From: Bacteroidales bacterium
GTDB lineage: Bacteria; Bacteroidota; Bacteroidia; Bacteroidales; UBA12077
NCBI GenBank assembly: GCA_030156305.1
Contig: JASGMZ010000145.1
Coordinates: 1 to 7,672, forward strand
Direction of reading: 5' to 3'
Length of the DNA: 7,672 nucleotides
The first letter of the stretch is position 1. The number at the start of each line of letters is the position of its first letter. A model generated the notes under the pieces. That model had not been told where the DNA came from, made no database searches, and saw only the letters and a program-made list of their open reading frames with translations. The position numbers and the translations under genes are program-made. This document shows positions 1 to 7,300 of this stretch, piece by piece.

Positions 1-77
1 AAGGTATAGTTTTATTTCTTGAATAACATCCAATGGCCACTATGTAAGAATAAAACGATTTCGTGGTGATTATAACT

Positions 78-527
78 TTATGAAATTTTTAAGAAGTCTA
101 TAATTGACGGATTTTTTAATAATTTTTGTTTCATTTCAGGTTTTAACTTTATCTTTTCATTTCCTGCAACTAATGATTCCAAAGGTATCCCTAAATATCT
201 ATGAAGCAAGGTTATCATTTTTAGACTTAACGGACGTTTCCCACGTAAAACTTCGGATACTCTTGTTTTCCCACCAAATAACGGAGCTATATCTGCTTGC
301 TTTAAATTCATTTGTTCCATTCTAAATTTTATTGCTTCAATAGGATTTGGAGCTCCTATCGAAAAATGCTCTTTTTCGTATATTTCAACTAACAAGGATA
401 AAAGCTCTAATTCCTCACCTTCTAATGAGTCTGGTTCAATGGCATTCTCAGAGCTATGAATTATCTCATTAATTCTTTTTATAGCTTCGTTATATTCTTG
501 TTCTGTTTTTAAAATTTTAGTTTTCAT
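78..527 (-). CDS. higA: HigA-type antitoxin, XRE-family HTH protein
   Basis: A 149-residue protein expected to neutralise the HigB toxin encoded just upstream and to repress the operon by binding DNA. Residues 61-120 form an XRE/Cro-type helix-turn-helix: the helix around LKQADIAPLFG (75-85) is followed by the recognition helix around TRVSEVLRGKRPLS (88-101). Residues 1-60 are acidic and helical. This arrangement, a long N-terminal region before the HTH, matches the longer HigA family (COG5499-like) rather than the short HigA of about 100 residues. The start ATG overlaps the last 11 bases of higB (TATGAAAACTAA holds both the higA start and the higB stop), so translation is probably coupled. 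The protein is intact. Family and partner follow from motif and gene order; that it represses its own promoter is inferred from the palindrome at 841-876. Confidence 0.92.
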   Translation of the reverse strand: MKTKILKTEQEYNEAIKRINEIIHSSENAIEPDSLEGEELELLSLLVEIYEKEHFSIGAPNPIEAIKFRMEQMNLKQADIAPLFGGKTRVSEVLRGKRPLSLKMITLLHRYLGIPLESLVAGNEKIKLKPEMKQKLLKNPSIIDFLKIS

Positions 528-828
528 AGCCTATCTTTTTTACATCTATTTTATCATATTCTTCATGAGTGCCGAACCACACTACAAAGATAATCTTCAA
601 TTTATACTCAATATCTACTATTAATCGATAGTCGTTTCCTTTTATGTTAAAAACAACTCTTTTAGCAGTTATAATACTCGCACTTCTGTATTTTGATTTT
701 AGCTCTTGAGCATTGCTCCAATCAGAATATCTAACTTCATAAATCCATGCTTTTACCGATTCTTCAGCCTGTTTATACCGGCTTAGATTACAAAGTTTTT
801 TTAAAGTACTTTCCTTTACTATTCTCAT
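517..828 (-). CDS. higB: HigB toxin, RelE/ParE-superfamily mRNA interferase
   Basis: A 103-residue protein of the HigB_toxin family (PF09907-like). Family hallmarks are visible: WIYEVRYSDW at 28-37, the core strand VVFNIKGNDYRLIVDIEY at 58-75, and the C-terminal motif FGTHEEYDKID at 85-95. Members are ribosome-associated endoribonucleases that cleave mRNA during translation and so slow growth until the antitoxin binds. Length is normal for the family, and no conserved block is missing, so the toxin is probably active. It is the first gene of the minus-strand operon and is followed by higA with an 11-base overlap; toxin-first order is usual for higBA and unlike most type II modules. There is no Shine-Dalgarno sequence before the ATG at 828-826, and the best -7 box lies only 6 bases upstream, so the message may be nearly leaderless. 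Confidence 0.93.
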   Translation of the reverse strand: MRIVKESTLKKLCNLSRYKQAEESVKAWIYEVRYSDWSNAQELKSKYRSASIITAKRVVFNIKGNDYRLIVDIEYKLKIIFVVWFGTHEEYDKIDVKKIGYEN

Positions 829-834
829 TTACTA

Positions 835-842
835 CAAAAATA
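835..842 (-). promoter_or_regulatory. Candidate -7 box of the higBA promoter
   Basis: Read on the minus strand the octamer is TATTTTTG, an exact match to the Bacteroidota -7 consensus TAnnTTTG. It overlaps the outer two bases of the 16-bp palindrome, so a bound repressor would block it. No TTTG-type -33 box is found 19-21 bases upstream. Transcription from here would start about at the ATG and give a leaderless or nearly leaderless message. A weaker alternative, TTTTG at 904-900 with TATATTTA at 882-875 (17-base spacer), would give a leader of about 40 bases. Confidence 0.45.
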
Positions 843-876
843 CTAAAAAGTTACCAAATATGGTAACTTTTTAGTA
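841..876. promoter_or_regulatory. Perfect 16-bp inverted repeat, probable HigA operator
   Basis: The arms TACTAAAAAGTTACCA (841-856) and TGGTAACTTTTTAGTA (861-876) are exact reverse complements around a 4-base centre, AATA. The repeat starts 12 bases before the higB start and overlaps its likely -7 box. HTH antitoxins of this type commonly bind a palindrome in their own promoter, so HigA or the HigB-HigA complex is the likely binder. A terminator is less likely: it lies upstream of both flanking genes, and no T-run follows the right arm. Confidence 0.75.
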
Positions 877-930
877 AATATATTTTATCCCTTAAAAAAC
901 AAAAGATGGCCACTTGAGCTGAATATTAAG

Positions 931-959
931 AAAGTCAGAAACATCAGGTTTCTAACTTT
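931..959. promoter_or_regulatory. Imperfect inverted repeat in the divergent control region
   Basis: The arms AAAGTCAGAAAC (931-942) and GTTTCTAACTTT (948-959) pair at 11 of 12 positions around the 5-base loop ATCAG, and the stem can extend into AA/TT at 928-929 and 961-962. It lies 29 bases before the -7 box of the solute-binding-protein gene. The T-run on the right makes it look like an intrinsic terminator, but no plus-strand gene ends before it and no minus-strand gene ends after it. An operator or a stop for stray antisense transcription are both possible. Confidence 0.45.
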
Positions 960-984
960 TTTAATGATAGGTTTCATAACTTTT
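946..984 (+). repeat. Short direct repeat upstream of the binding-protein gene
   Basis: AGGTTTCTAACTTTT (946-960) recurs as AGGTTTCATAACTTTT (969-984), identical except for one inserted A. The copies start 23 bases apart, about two helical turns, directly before the -7 box at 988-995, where the -33 region would lie. The spacing fits a dimeric activator or repressor site. Its common 3' part, TAACTTTT, also occurs in the right arm of the higBA palindrome (864-871). Confidence 0.45.
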
Positions 985-987
985 ATC

Positions 988-995
988 TATTTTTG
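988..995 (+). promoter_or_regulatory. -7 box of the binding-protein/kinase operon promoter
   Basis: TATTTTTG matches the Bacteroidota -7 consensus TAnnTTTG exactly and is the same octamer found facing the other way before higB. No TTTG-type -33 box lies at the right distance; that position holds the direct repeat, so an activator may be needed. Start of transcription is inferred near 1000-1003, giving a leader of about 10 bases. An AAAGGA (999-1004) lies 7 bases before the first ATG and could act as a Shine-Dalgarno only if transcription starts a little earlier. Confidence 0.55.
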
Positions 996-1011
996 CAGAA
1001 AGGAATAACCC

Positions 1012-2634
1012 ATGATGAAACCGGTAATTTTAACCATTCTCCTATCGTTACTTTTTCTTTCTTGTACTGAAAAAAAAACAATTAAACACCCTAATGTTTT
1101 TCGCTACAACGAATCGAAAGGAATAGCTACGCTCGATCCGGCTTTTGCTAAAAGTCAGGTGCTCATTTGGCCTGTTAATCAGCTTTTCAACGGACTGGTT
1201 CAAATGGACAATCAACTTTCGATAAAACCATGCATTGCCAAATCATGGGAAATAGCTGAAAACGGAAAACGCTATACTTTTTATTTAAGAAATGATGTTT
1301 GGTTTCATCATTCCAACCTTTTTCCCGATGGAAAAAGAAGAGTCGTTACTGCAAATGATTTTGAGTATAGCCTTAATCGTATTATTGACCCTAAGACCGG
1401 TTCGCCCGGAGCATGGATATTTAACCAGGTAGCAGAAAACGGCATTACTGCCCTAAATGATACCACGCTACAAATCAAACTTAAAAATCCTTTTCCTGCT
1501 TTTTTAGGGCTGCTCACGATGCCCTATTGTTCTGTTGTCCCTAAAGAAGCCATAGATTATTACAAACAGGATTTCAGAAATCATCCGGTAGGTACCGGAC
1601 CCTTTCAGATTAAGTTCTGGAAAGAAGGTGAAAAACTCATCCTCACCAAAAATCCCAACTACTTTGAAAAAGATGAAAAAGGCAATCCGTTGCCTTATCT
1701 CGATGCTATATCCATAACTTTTATTAACGATAAACAATCGGAATTTCTGGAATTTTTAAAAGGCAATATCGATTTTATTTCAGGGCTAAGCCCGGCAAAT
1801 AAAGATGAATTGATAACCCGAAACGGGCGATTAAATCCTAAATATAAAGGCCAAATTAAAATGATTTCTCAACCCTACCTAAACACTGAATATCTGGGAT
1901 TTTTGCTCGATACATCCAAAATATCCAATAAAAATTCACCGGTAATAAATAAGAAAATCCGACAAGCCATAAATTACGGATTCGACCGTGAAAAAATGAT
2001 GAAATACCTGCGTAATAACATTGGGATACCCGCTACCAATGGATTTATCCCTAAAGGAATGCCTTCATTTTCGGATGAAGTTAAAGGGTATGAATATAAG
2101 CCGGGAAAAACAAGAGCGTTATTAAAAGAGGCCGGTTACCCAAACGGAGAAGGGTTAGCTCCGATTAACCTCACTACTACGAGTGATTATCTCGATTTAT
2201 GTGAATACATACAGCAAGAACTCTCGCAATTTGGTATTGAAATAAATATAGATGTTAGCACAGGTGCTACATTCAGAGAAATGGTAGCCTATTCGAAGCT
2301 TGAATTTTTCCGTGGTTCCTGGATTGCCGACTATCCGGATGCAGAAAATTATATGGCATTGTTTTATAGCAAAAATTTTAGTCCAACAGGCCCAAATTAT
2401 ACGCATTATGCAAACCAATCATTTGATGATCTTTACCAAAAAGCAATGAATCAAACCGTTGATTCTATTCGATATAGATTGTACCGACAAATGGACCGGA
2501 TAATTATTAATGATGCTGTGGTTGTACCCTTGTATTACGACGAGGTAGTACGTTTTGTACATCATAATATAAATGGATTCGAAAGCAATCCGATGAATTT
2601 ATTAAATTTAAAATATGTATCTAAAAACAATTAA
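1012..2634 (+). CDS. Family 5 ABC transporter solute-binding lipoprotein (peptide/oligopeptide type)
   Basis: A 540-residue extracytoplasmic binding protein of the DppA/OppA/MppA family (SBP_bac_5, about residues 70-455), which captures peptides or related ligands for an ABC importer. Residues 1-17 are a hydrophobic signal peptide ending in the lipobox LFLS before Cys18, so it is a lipoprotein; the following TEKKT is not an obvious Bacteroidota surface-export signal, which favours a periplasm-facing anchor. Family landmarks: YTFYLRNDVWFH (88-99), VTANDFEYSLNRIIDP (112-127), GTGPF (194-198), KIRQAINYGFDREKMM (315-330) and SWIADYPDAENYMALFYS (436-453). Length is normal. Two ATG codons stand in tandem (1012 and 1015); the first has the better spacing to AAAGGA. 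No permease or ATPase genes are in the window, so the import partner lies elsewhere. The kinase gene follows after 5 bases. The ligand cannot be read from sequence; peptides, including murein peptides, are the main candidates. Confidence 0.92.
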   Translation: MMKPVILTILLSLLFLSCTEKKTIKHPNVFRYNESKGIATLDPAFAKSQVLIWPVNQLFNGLVQMDNQLSIKPCIAKSWEIAENGKRYTFYLRNDVWFHHSNLFPDGKRRVVTANDFEYSLNRIIDPKTGSPGAWIFNQVAENGITALNDTTLQIKLKNPFPAFLGLLTMPYCSVVPKEAIDYYKQDFRNHPVGTGPFQIKFWKEGEKLILTKNPNYFEKDEKGNPLPYLDAISITFINDKQSEFLEFLKGNIDFISGLSPANKDELITRNGRLNPKYKGQIKMISQPYLNTEYLGFLLDTSKISNKNSPVINKKIRQAINYGFDREKMMKYLRNNIGIPATNGFIPKGMPSFSDEVKGYEYKPGKTRALLKEAGYPNGEGLAPINLTTTSDYLDLCEYIQQELSQFGIEINIDVSTGATFREMVAYSKLEFFRGSWIADYPDAENYMALFYSKNFSPTGPNYTHYANQSFDDLYQKAMNQTVDSIRYRLYRQMDRIIINDAVVVPLYYDEVVRFVHHNINGFESNPMNLLNLKYVSKNN

Positions 2635-2639
2635 AAACT

Positions 2640-3500
2640 ATGATTATTGTTGCCGATAGCGGATCGACCAAAACAAACTGGTCAATTATGAATATGGGAA
2701 GCGTAATCTATTCCTTCAGAACCAATGGATTAAATCCTTATTTTATGAACAGTGCAACAATCACTCAAGAAATAATGCACAATTTCCCCGATAAAATAAA
2801 TAAAGAAAAAATTCAAAACATATACTTTTATGGTGCGGGATGTTCTTCACCACAAACGAAACATATTATTTTTGAAGGATGCAATAATGTTTTTCCCGGG
2901 GCACAAATAACCATAGAAAGTGATTTGCTCGGAGCTGCCAGGGCTATTTTCTTTAACCAAAAAGGGATTATCACCATTATGGGTACCGGCTCAAATACAG
3001 GAATTTACAATGGGGAAATAATTACACATCAAATTAATTCGCTTGGGTTTGCTTTGGGCGATGAAGGAAGCGGTGCTCATTTAGGGAAATTGCTTATAAT
3101 TGATTATCTGCATAACAATTTACCCAAAGATTTAATAAAAAAATTTGAGAAGAATCATACCTTAAGTAGTGATGATATTATCTATTCGATTTACAAAAAA
3201 CCATCGCCAGGCAAATTTTTAGCTTCGTTTACTCCCTTTATTATCGAAAATAAAAATCATCCGTATGTAAAAAAATTAATTCAGCAATCCATACAAGAAC
3301 TTTTCGAAAAGTATATTTGTCAATATCCTGATTATCAAAACTATTTGTTAGGATTTATAGGATCTGTTGCTCATTCCCTAAAATCAGAACTGGAGGATAC
3401 CGCTCAAATGTACAGGATTAACATTACAAAAATTGTAAAAGACCCAATGAAAAAGTTAGTAGAATATCATATTGAAACTGAAGATAAAAATTTAAAATAA
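2640..3500 (+). CDS. BadF/BadG/BcrA/BcrD-family sugar kinase, probably N-acetylglucosamine (or MurNAc) kinase
   Basis: A 286-residue cytoplasmic protein of the ASKHA (sugar kinase/Hsp70/actin) fold. The phosphate-1 motif DSGSTKTNW is at 6-14, a likely catalytic Asp at 95 in ESDLLGAARA, the phosphate-2 motif GTGSNTG at 115-121, the LGDEGSGAHLGK signature at 139-150, and an adenosine-motif-like GSVA at 241-244. Members in Bacteroidota are usually annotated as N-acetylglucosamine kinases, and related MurK enzymes phosphorylate both GlcNAc and N-acetylmuramic acid. The length fits the bacterial kinases of this family and not the larger 2-hydroxyacyl-CoA dehydratase activators. It starts 5 bases after the stop of the binding-protein gene, so the two are almost certainly cotranscribed. 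No Shine-Dalgarno is present; the ATG directly precedes the DSGST block, which fixes the start. The exact sugar is inference. Confidence 0.85.
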   Translation: MIIVADSGSTKTNWSIMNMGSVIYSFRTNGLNPYFMNSATITQEIMHNFPDKINKEKIQNIYFYGAGCSSPQTKHIIFEGCNNVFPGAQITIESDLLGAARAIFFNQKGIITIMGTGSNTGIYNGEIITHQINSLGFALGDEGSGAHLGKLLIIDYLHNNLPKDLIKKFEKNHTLSSDDIIYSIYKKPSPGKFLASFTPFIIENKNHPYVKKLIQQSIQELFEKYICQYPDYQNYLLGFIGSVAHSLKSELEDTAQMYRINITKIVKDPMKKLVEYHIETEDKNLK

Positions 3501-3505
3501 AAGTA

Positions 3506-3537
3506 TTTTGATAACAATTTTTAATCTTCTATCTTTA
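3506..3537 (+). promoter_or_regulatory. Bacteroidota-type promoter for the two-component operon
   Basis: A -33 box TTTTG (3506-3510) and a -7 box TATCTTTA (3530-3537, one mismatch from TAnnTTTG) are separated by 19 bases, the expected spacing for the primary sigma factor of this phylum. They start 6 bases after the kinase gene ends. Transcription would begin near 3543-3545, leaving a leader of about 30 AT-rich bases without a Shine-Dalgarno. No hairpin terminator lies between the kinase stop and this promoter, so read-through from upstream is also possible. Confidence 0.6.
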
Positions 3538-3575
3538 AGTAAACAATATAAAAAAATAAAACCCGAGTTTATTTT

Positions 3576-4346
3576 ATGAGAACCTGTATTATTATTGATG
3601 ATGAGAAGAACGCAAGAGAAGCCTTAGAAAAAATTATTCAACGCTATTTTAATTTTCAGCTGCAAATTGTTTTTATGGCCGATTCGGTTAAAGAAGGTGT
3701 TTTTGCCATTAATAAATACAGGCCCGATATTGTTTTCCTTGATATTGAAATGCCTGAAGAGAATGGGTTTAAGCTGTTCGATTATTTCGATATTTACAAC
3801 TTCGAGGTAATTTTTACCACTGCCTATAAGCAATATGCCATAGATGCAATAAAATTTGCTGCACTGGATTATTTACTTAAACCCATTAATTATATCGATT
3901 TACGTGAAGTACTAACCCGGCTGGAAAAAAAACATAAAAAATCTTCGAATACTGAACAAATAGAAGCCTTCTTAAGTACATTAAATAGTGACAATGGAAA
4001 TTTCAATAAAATTGCTCTTCCCACATTGGATGGTTTTCAATTAGAAAAAGTAAATAATATAGTGTATTGCCAGGCCGAAGAGAGTTATACCAAAATTTTC
4101 ACCAATCGTAACGAAGCCATTTTAGTAGCACGCAACTTAAAAAGTATTGAAGAAATGCTGCCCGAAGAGCTATTCTTCCGTATTCATAAATCTTACCTGG
4201 TAAATATGAACTATATTAAATCGTATAGCAAAACCGACGGGTATAAAATAACACTTGATAATGGTATTGAGCTGGATGTGGCTACACGCCGAAACGAAGA
4301 ATTCTTAAAAGCATTAACTAAAGATAAGCGACTGAAAAAAGAATGA
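3576..4346 (+). CDS. LytTR-family two-component response regulator
   Basis: A 256-residue DNA-binding response regulator (LytR/AlgR/AgrA type). The receiver domain covers about 1-120: acidic pair D8/D9, phosphoacceptor D56 in VFLDIEMP, switch Thr in FTTAYK (80-85) and the conserved Lys102 in LLKP. A short linker leads to a LytTR DNA-binding domain at about 145-250, recognised by the core NIVYCQAEESYTKIF (161-175) and FFRIHKSYLVN (200-210). All phosphorylation residues are present. LytTR proteins usually bind pairs of direct repeats upstream of their targets. The gene is first in its operon, and its TGA overlaps the ATG of the sensor kinase (ATGA at 4343-4346), so the kinase is translationally coupled and is its cognate partner. 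Targets are not evident in the window. Confidence 0.95.
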   Translation: MRTCIIIDDEKNAREALEKIIQRYFNFQLQIVFMADSVKEGVFAINKYRPDIVFLDIEMPEENGFKLFDYFDIYNFEVIFTTAYKQYAIDAIKFAALDYLLKPINYIDLREVLTRLEKKHKKSSNTEQIEAFLSTLNSDNGNFNKIALPTLDGFQLEKVNNIVYCQAEESYTKIFTNRNEAILVARNLKSIEEMLPEELFFRIHKSYLVNMNYIKSYSKTDGYKITLDNGIELDVATRRNEEFLKALTKDKRLKKE

Positions 4347-7300
4347 GAAAAATAATCCTGATTAGTATTTTTAGTACGCTCTTATTTATCCAAAATACAG
4401 TAGGACAACATTTTTATACCCGTAATTACACTATCAATGATGGGTTACCAGACCATACGATTAATACGATATACAAAGATAGCAAAGGCTTTTTATGGAT
4501 AGGCACCAATGCAGGAGCTGCAAAATTCGATGGCAATATTTTTGATATTAAATCAACCCTTGATGGACTTGCCGGAAATCAAGTTATCGCAATTACCGAA
4601 GATAATAACGGGAATTTATGGTTTGGATGCAACAATGGTGGAATTTCGAGTTATAACGGAGCTGAGATTCATTCTTTTACTAAAAATGATGGGCTTATTA
4701 GCAATAAAATTACAACGCTAAAATATTTTGAGAAATTTAATTTACTTTGTATTGGAACCGAAAATGGATTATCCGTATATAATGGAAAAGAATTTTTTTC
4801 TTTCCCCAAAAACTCAATTATTCCAAATCAACGATTTTATATTACCTCATTTTTAGCCACCAACCAATCTATTTATGTCTTTACCGATAACAAAGGTGTT
4901 TATGAACTAAACATGAACCATAATGAACTTAACCATTTACCGGCTACTCATCCATTATTTTATAGCTCGGTTTCTGCCGCGCATATCACTAAAAAGAAAG
5001 ACACATTAATTGGAATAAACCATGTTGGATTTAAGAGTGTGGGAAAAGAAAATGTTTTTATCAATGACACTTTAGGGTATATCGCTGATTTTGTTGATGA
5101 TGATTATAATAATATTTGGATTGCAGTAAATAATCAATTCAAAAATACGGGAGGGTTATATCAGTATAAAAACCATAAGCTAACTTATTACAATAAATGT
5201 TTAAATATTAAAACCCAAAATATATCAGCTTTAGCTTATGATAAAAAAGAAAGAATATTATGGATAGGTACAGAAAATAATGGTTTATACATGTACCCTA
5301 AAAATAATTTTCTTTACTACCAACCTAAAGATTTTGAAATTAATAATTTCCCTGTAAATAATTTACTCATTGATAATAACAATCATGTATGGTTGTCAAC
5401 ATCACATAATGTGGTAGAGATTTTCCCGGATGAAACCTATAAAACATATCCGTTTTCTTTATTTGAAAAAGAATTTCATCATTTTACTAAAAATCAGATA
5501 AAAATAAAATATTATTACCTGAAAGATCCAACCGGATCGTACGAAAAATACGAACGTTTGATAATAAAAGGCAAGTATCCTTATCCTAATCCTTACTTAG
5601 CTTATGAAAAGGGCCAAGAAATAATTATTCCTGCAACCAGCTTATACAAACCGCTGAAATACGATGTATTAGTAAACAAAAAACTAAACAAGCTTAATAC
5701 CATAAGAAAAGATCAAAACGGTAATATTTGGATAGGCAGTAATGTCGGTTTATTTAAAATTTCAAAGAATAAACAAACGGTAAAATACTACGATCTTGAG
5801 GCCATTGACATATCAAATTTTATATTTGGCCCGGACAATGAATTAATTGTGACAAGCTGGAATGATGTTTTTGTTTATCCCCATATTGAAAAAAACTTAA
5901 AAAGAAAAGTATATAATTATTTTGATGGTGTAGCACCCGTAAACATTAAACGAATCAAAATACATAATGATAAAATATGGTTAATTAGTAGAGATAATGG
6001 GATTTTTCTTTACAACAAAGGAAATTTCCAATCGTTATACAATTCATCGCAAGAAATAAACACCTTTAATGATGTATGTTTTGATAAAAAAGGTAATATT
6101 ATTATAGGAGGTGAAAATGGAATAATATATATCGCAACTTTAAAAAACGATTCTATTTTTACTCAATTTCATATTAGTAAAAAAAACGATTTACTGGGAA
6201 CAAGTATTAGATGGCTAAATTGTACAAAAGAAGGTTATTTAATTGCCGGGACAAACTCAGGAATTAACATTCTTAATTTAAATCCACTTTATCAAAAAGG
6301 AGAAATATCGCTTAAAAAAATTGAGCATATCCATGGATTTAAAGATTATTCAGGAGAAATATCGCTTATTCATGAAGGCAATATTTGGATTGGCACCCAC
6401 AATTACCTAATAAAAGGTGCCATACAGGATCTTTTAAAATCTGCGGGTGGTGATTTTGATTTTTATTTAAAGTCAATACAAGTAAATAACAACCCTTTAA
6501 ACAAGGTAAATGATTCTATTATTAATTATCAAACGTTAACTCACAAACAAGAGTTGGTTTTTCCATCGTATAAGAATTCAATTGCTTTCGACTATGATAT
6601 TATACGATTTATGGATTATGATAACATTAAGTTTAGTTATATATTAGAAGGGCTTTCCAAAGAATGGTCAGAAATTACCAAAGAACGCCGTGCAACCTTT
6701 CAGAATTTAAGCCCTGGAAATTACCGTTTTAGAGTAAAAGCTATTAATACAACTAATTTTAATAGTACAAAGGAGTTGTCTGTAAATTTTAACATTAAAC
6801 CTCCATTTTGGGCAAATTGGTGGTTTTACGTTCCTGCTACAATTTTTATGATATTCCTCATTTGGTTAATCATCTTTTTAAGAACAAAACAGATAAAAAA
6901 ACGCGAAAGAAATTTAGCCGAGATTTCAGAAAGAATGGCCGAATTTGAGATGAAAGCTTTACGGGCACAAATGAACCCTCATTTTATTTTTAATGCTATT
7001 AATTCTATTCAGAATTATATGCTTGATAACGATATTGATGCAGCACTGGGTTATTTGTCTGATTTTGCTAAATTAATTCGAATTACCCTCGATAATGTTG
7101 TCAAGAAAAAAGTTTTGCTCGAAGAAGAGTTAAACTATTTAAAATTATATTTAAACTTAGAAAAAATGAGATTCGATAAACATTTCGATACAGAAATTAT
7201 TCTTCCGAAAGAATTCGAACAACGTAAAATTGAAATTCCGCCTATGGTAATCCAACCGTTTGTAGAAAATGCCATTAAACATGGTTTTGTTTATAAAAAA

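Noticed and set aside
3..26. Plus-strand frame GIVLFLE followed by TAA at the left edge, possibly the C-terminus of a gene cut by the window.
   Set aside because: Seven codons are too few to distinguish from chance, and nothing else supports a gene here. Positions 1-77 show no other feature.
104..325. Open frame of 73 codons on the plus strand opposite higA.
   Set aside because: It lies wholly inside higA on the other strand, has no recognisable motif and no promoter, and is explained as a shadow of the real gene.
928..962. Intrinsic terminator suggested by the stem followed by a T-run.
   Set aside because: No gene on either strand ends at this site: higBA runs away to the left and the binding-protein gene runs away to the right, so an operator-like role fits better.
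1308..2418. Three minus-strand open frames (about 1308-1517, 1504-1737, 2197-2418) opposite the binding-protein gene.
   Set aside because: The plus-strand frame encodes clear family 5 binding-protein motifs throughout this stretch; the antisense frames have none.
2640..3500. 2-hydroxyacyl-CoA dehydratase activase or benzoyl-CoA reductase subunit, from the BadF/BadG family name.
   Set aside because: There is no cysteine cluster suited to the bridging iron-sulfur cluster of those activases, no dehydratase partner genes nearby, and the motif set and length fit the N-acetylhexosamine kinases.
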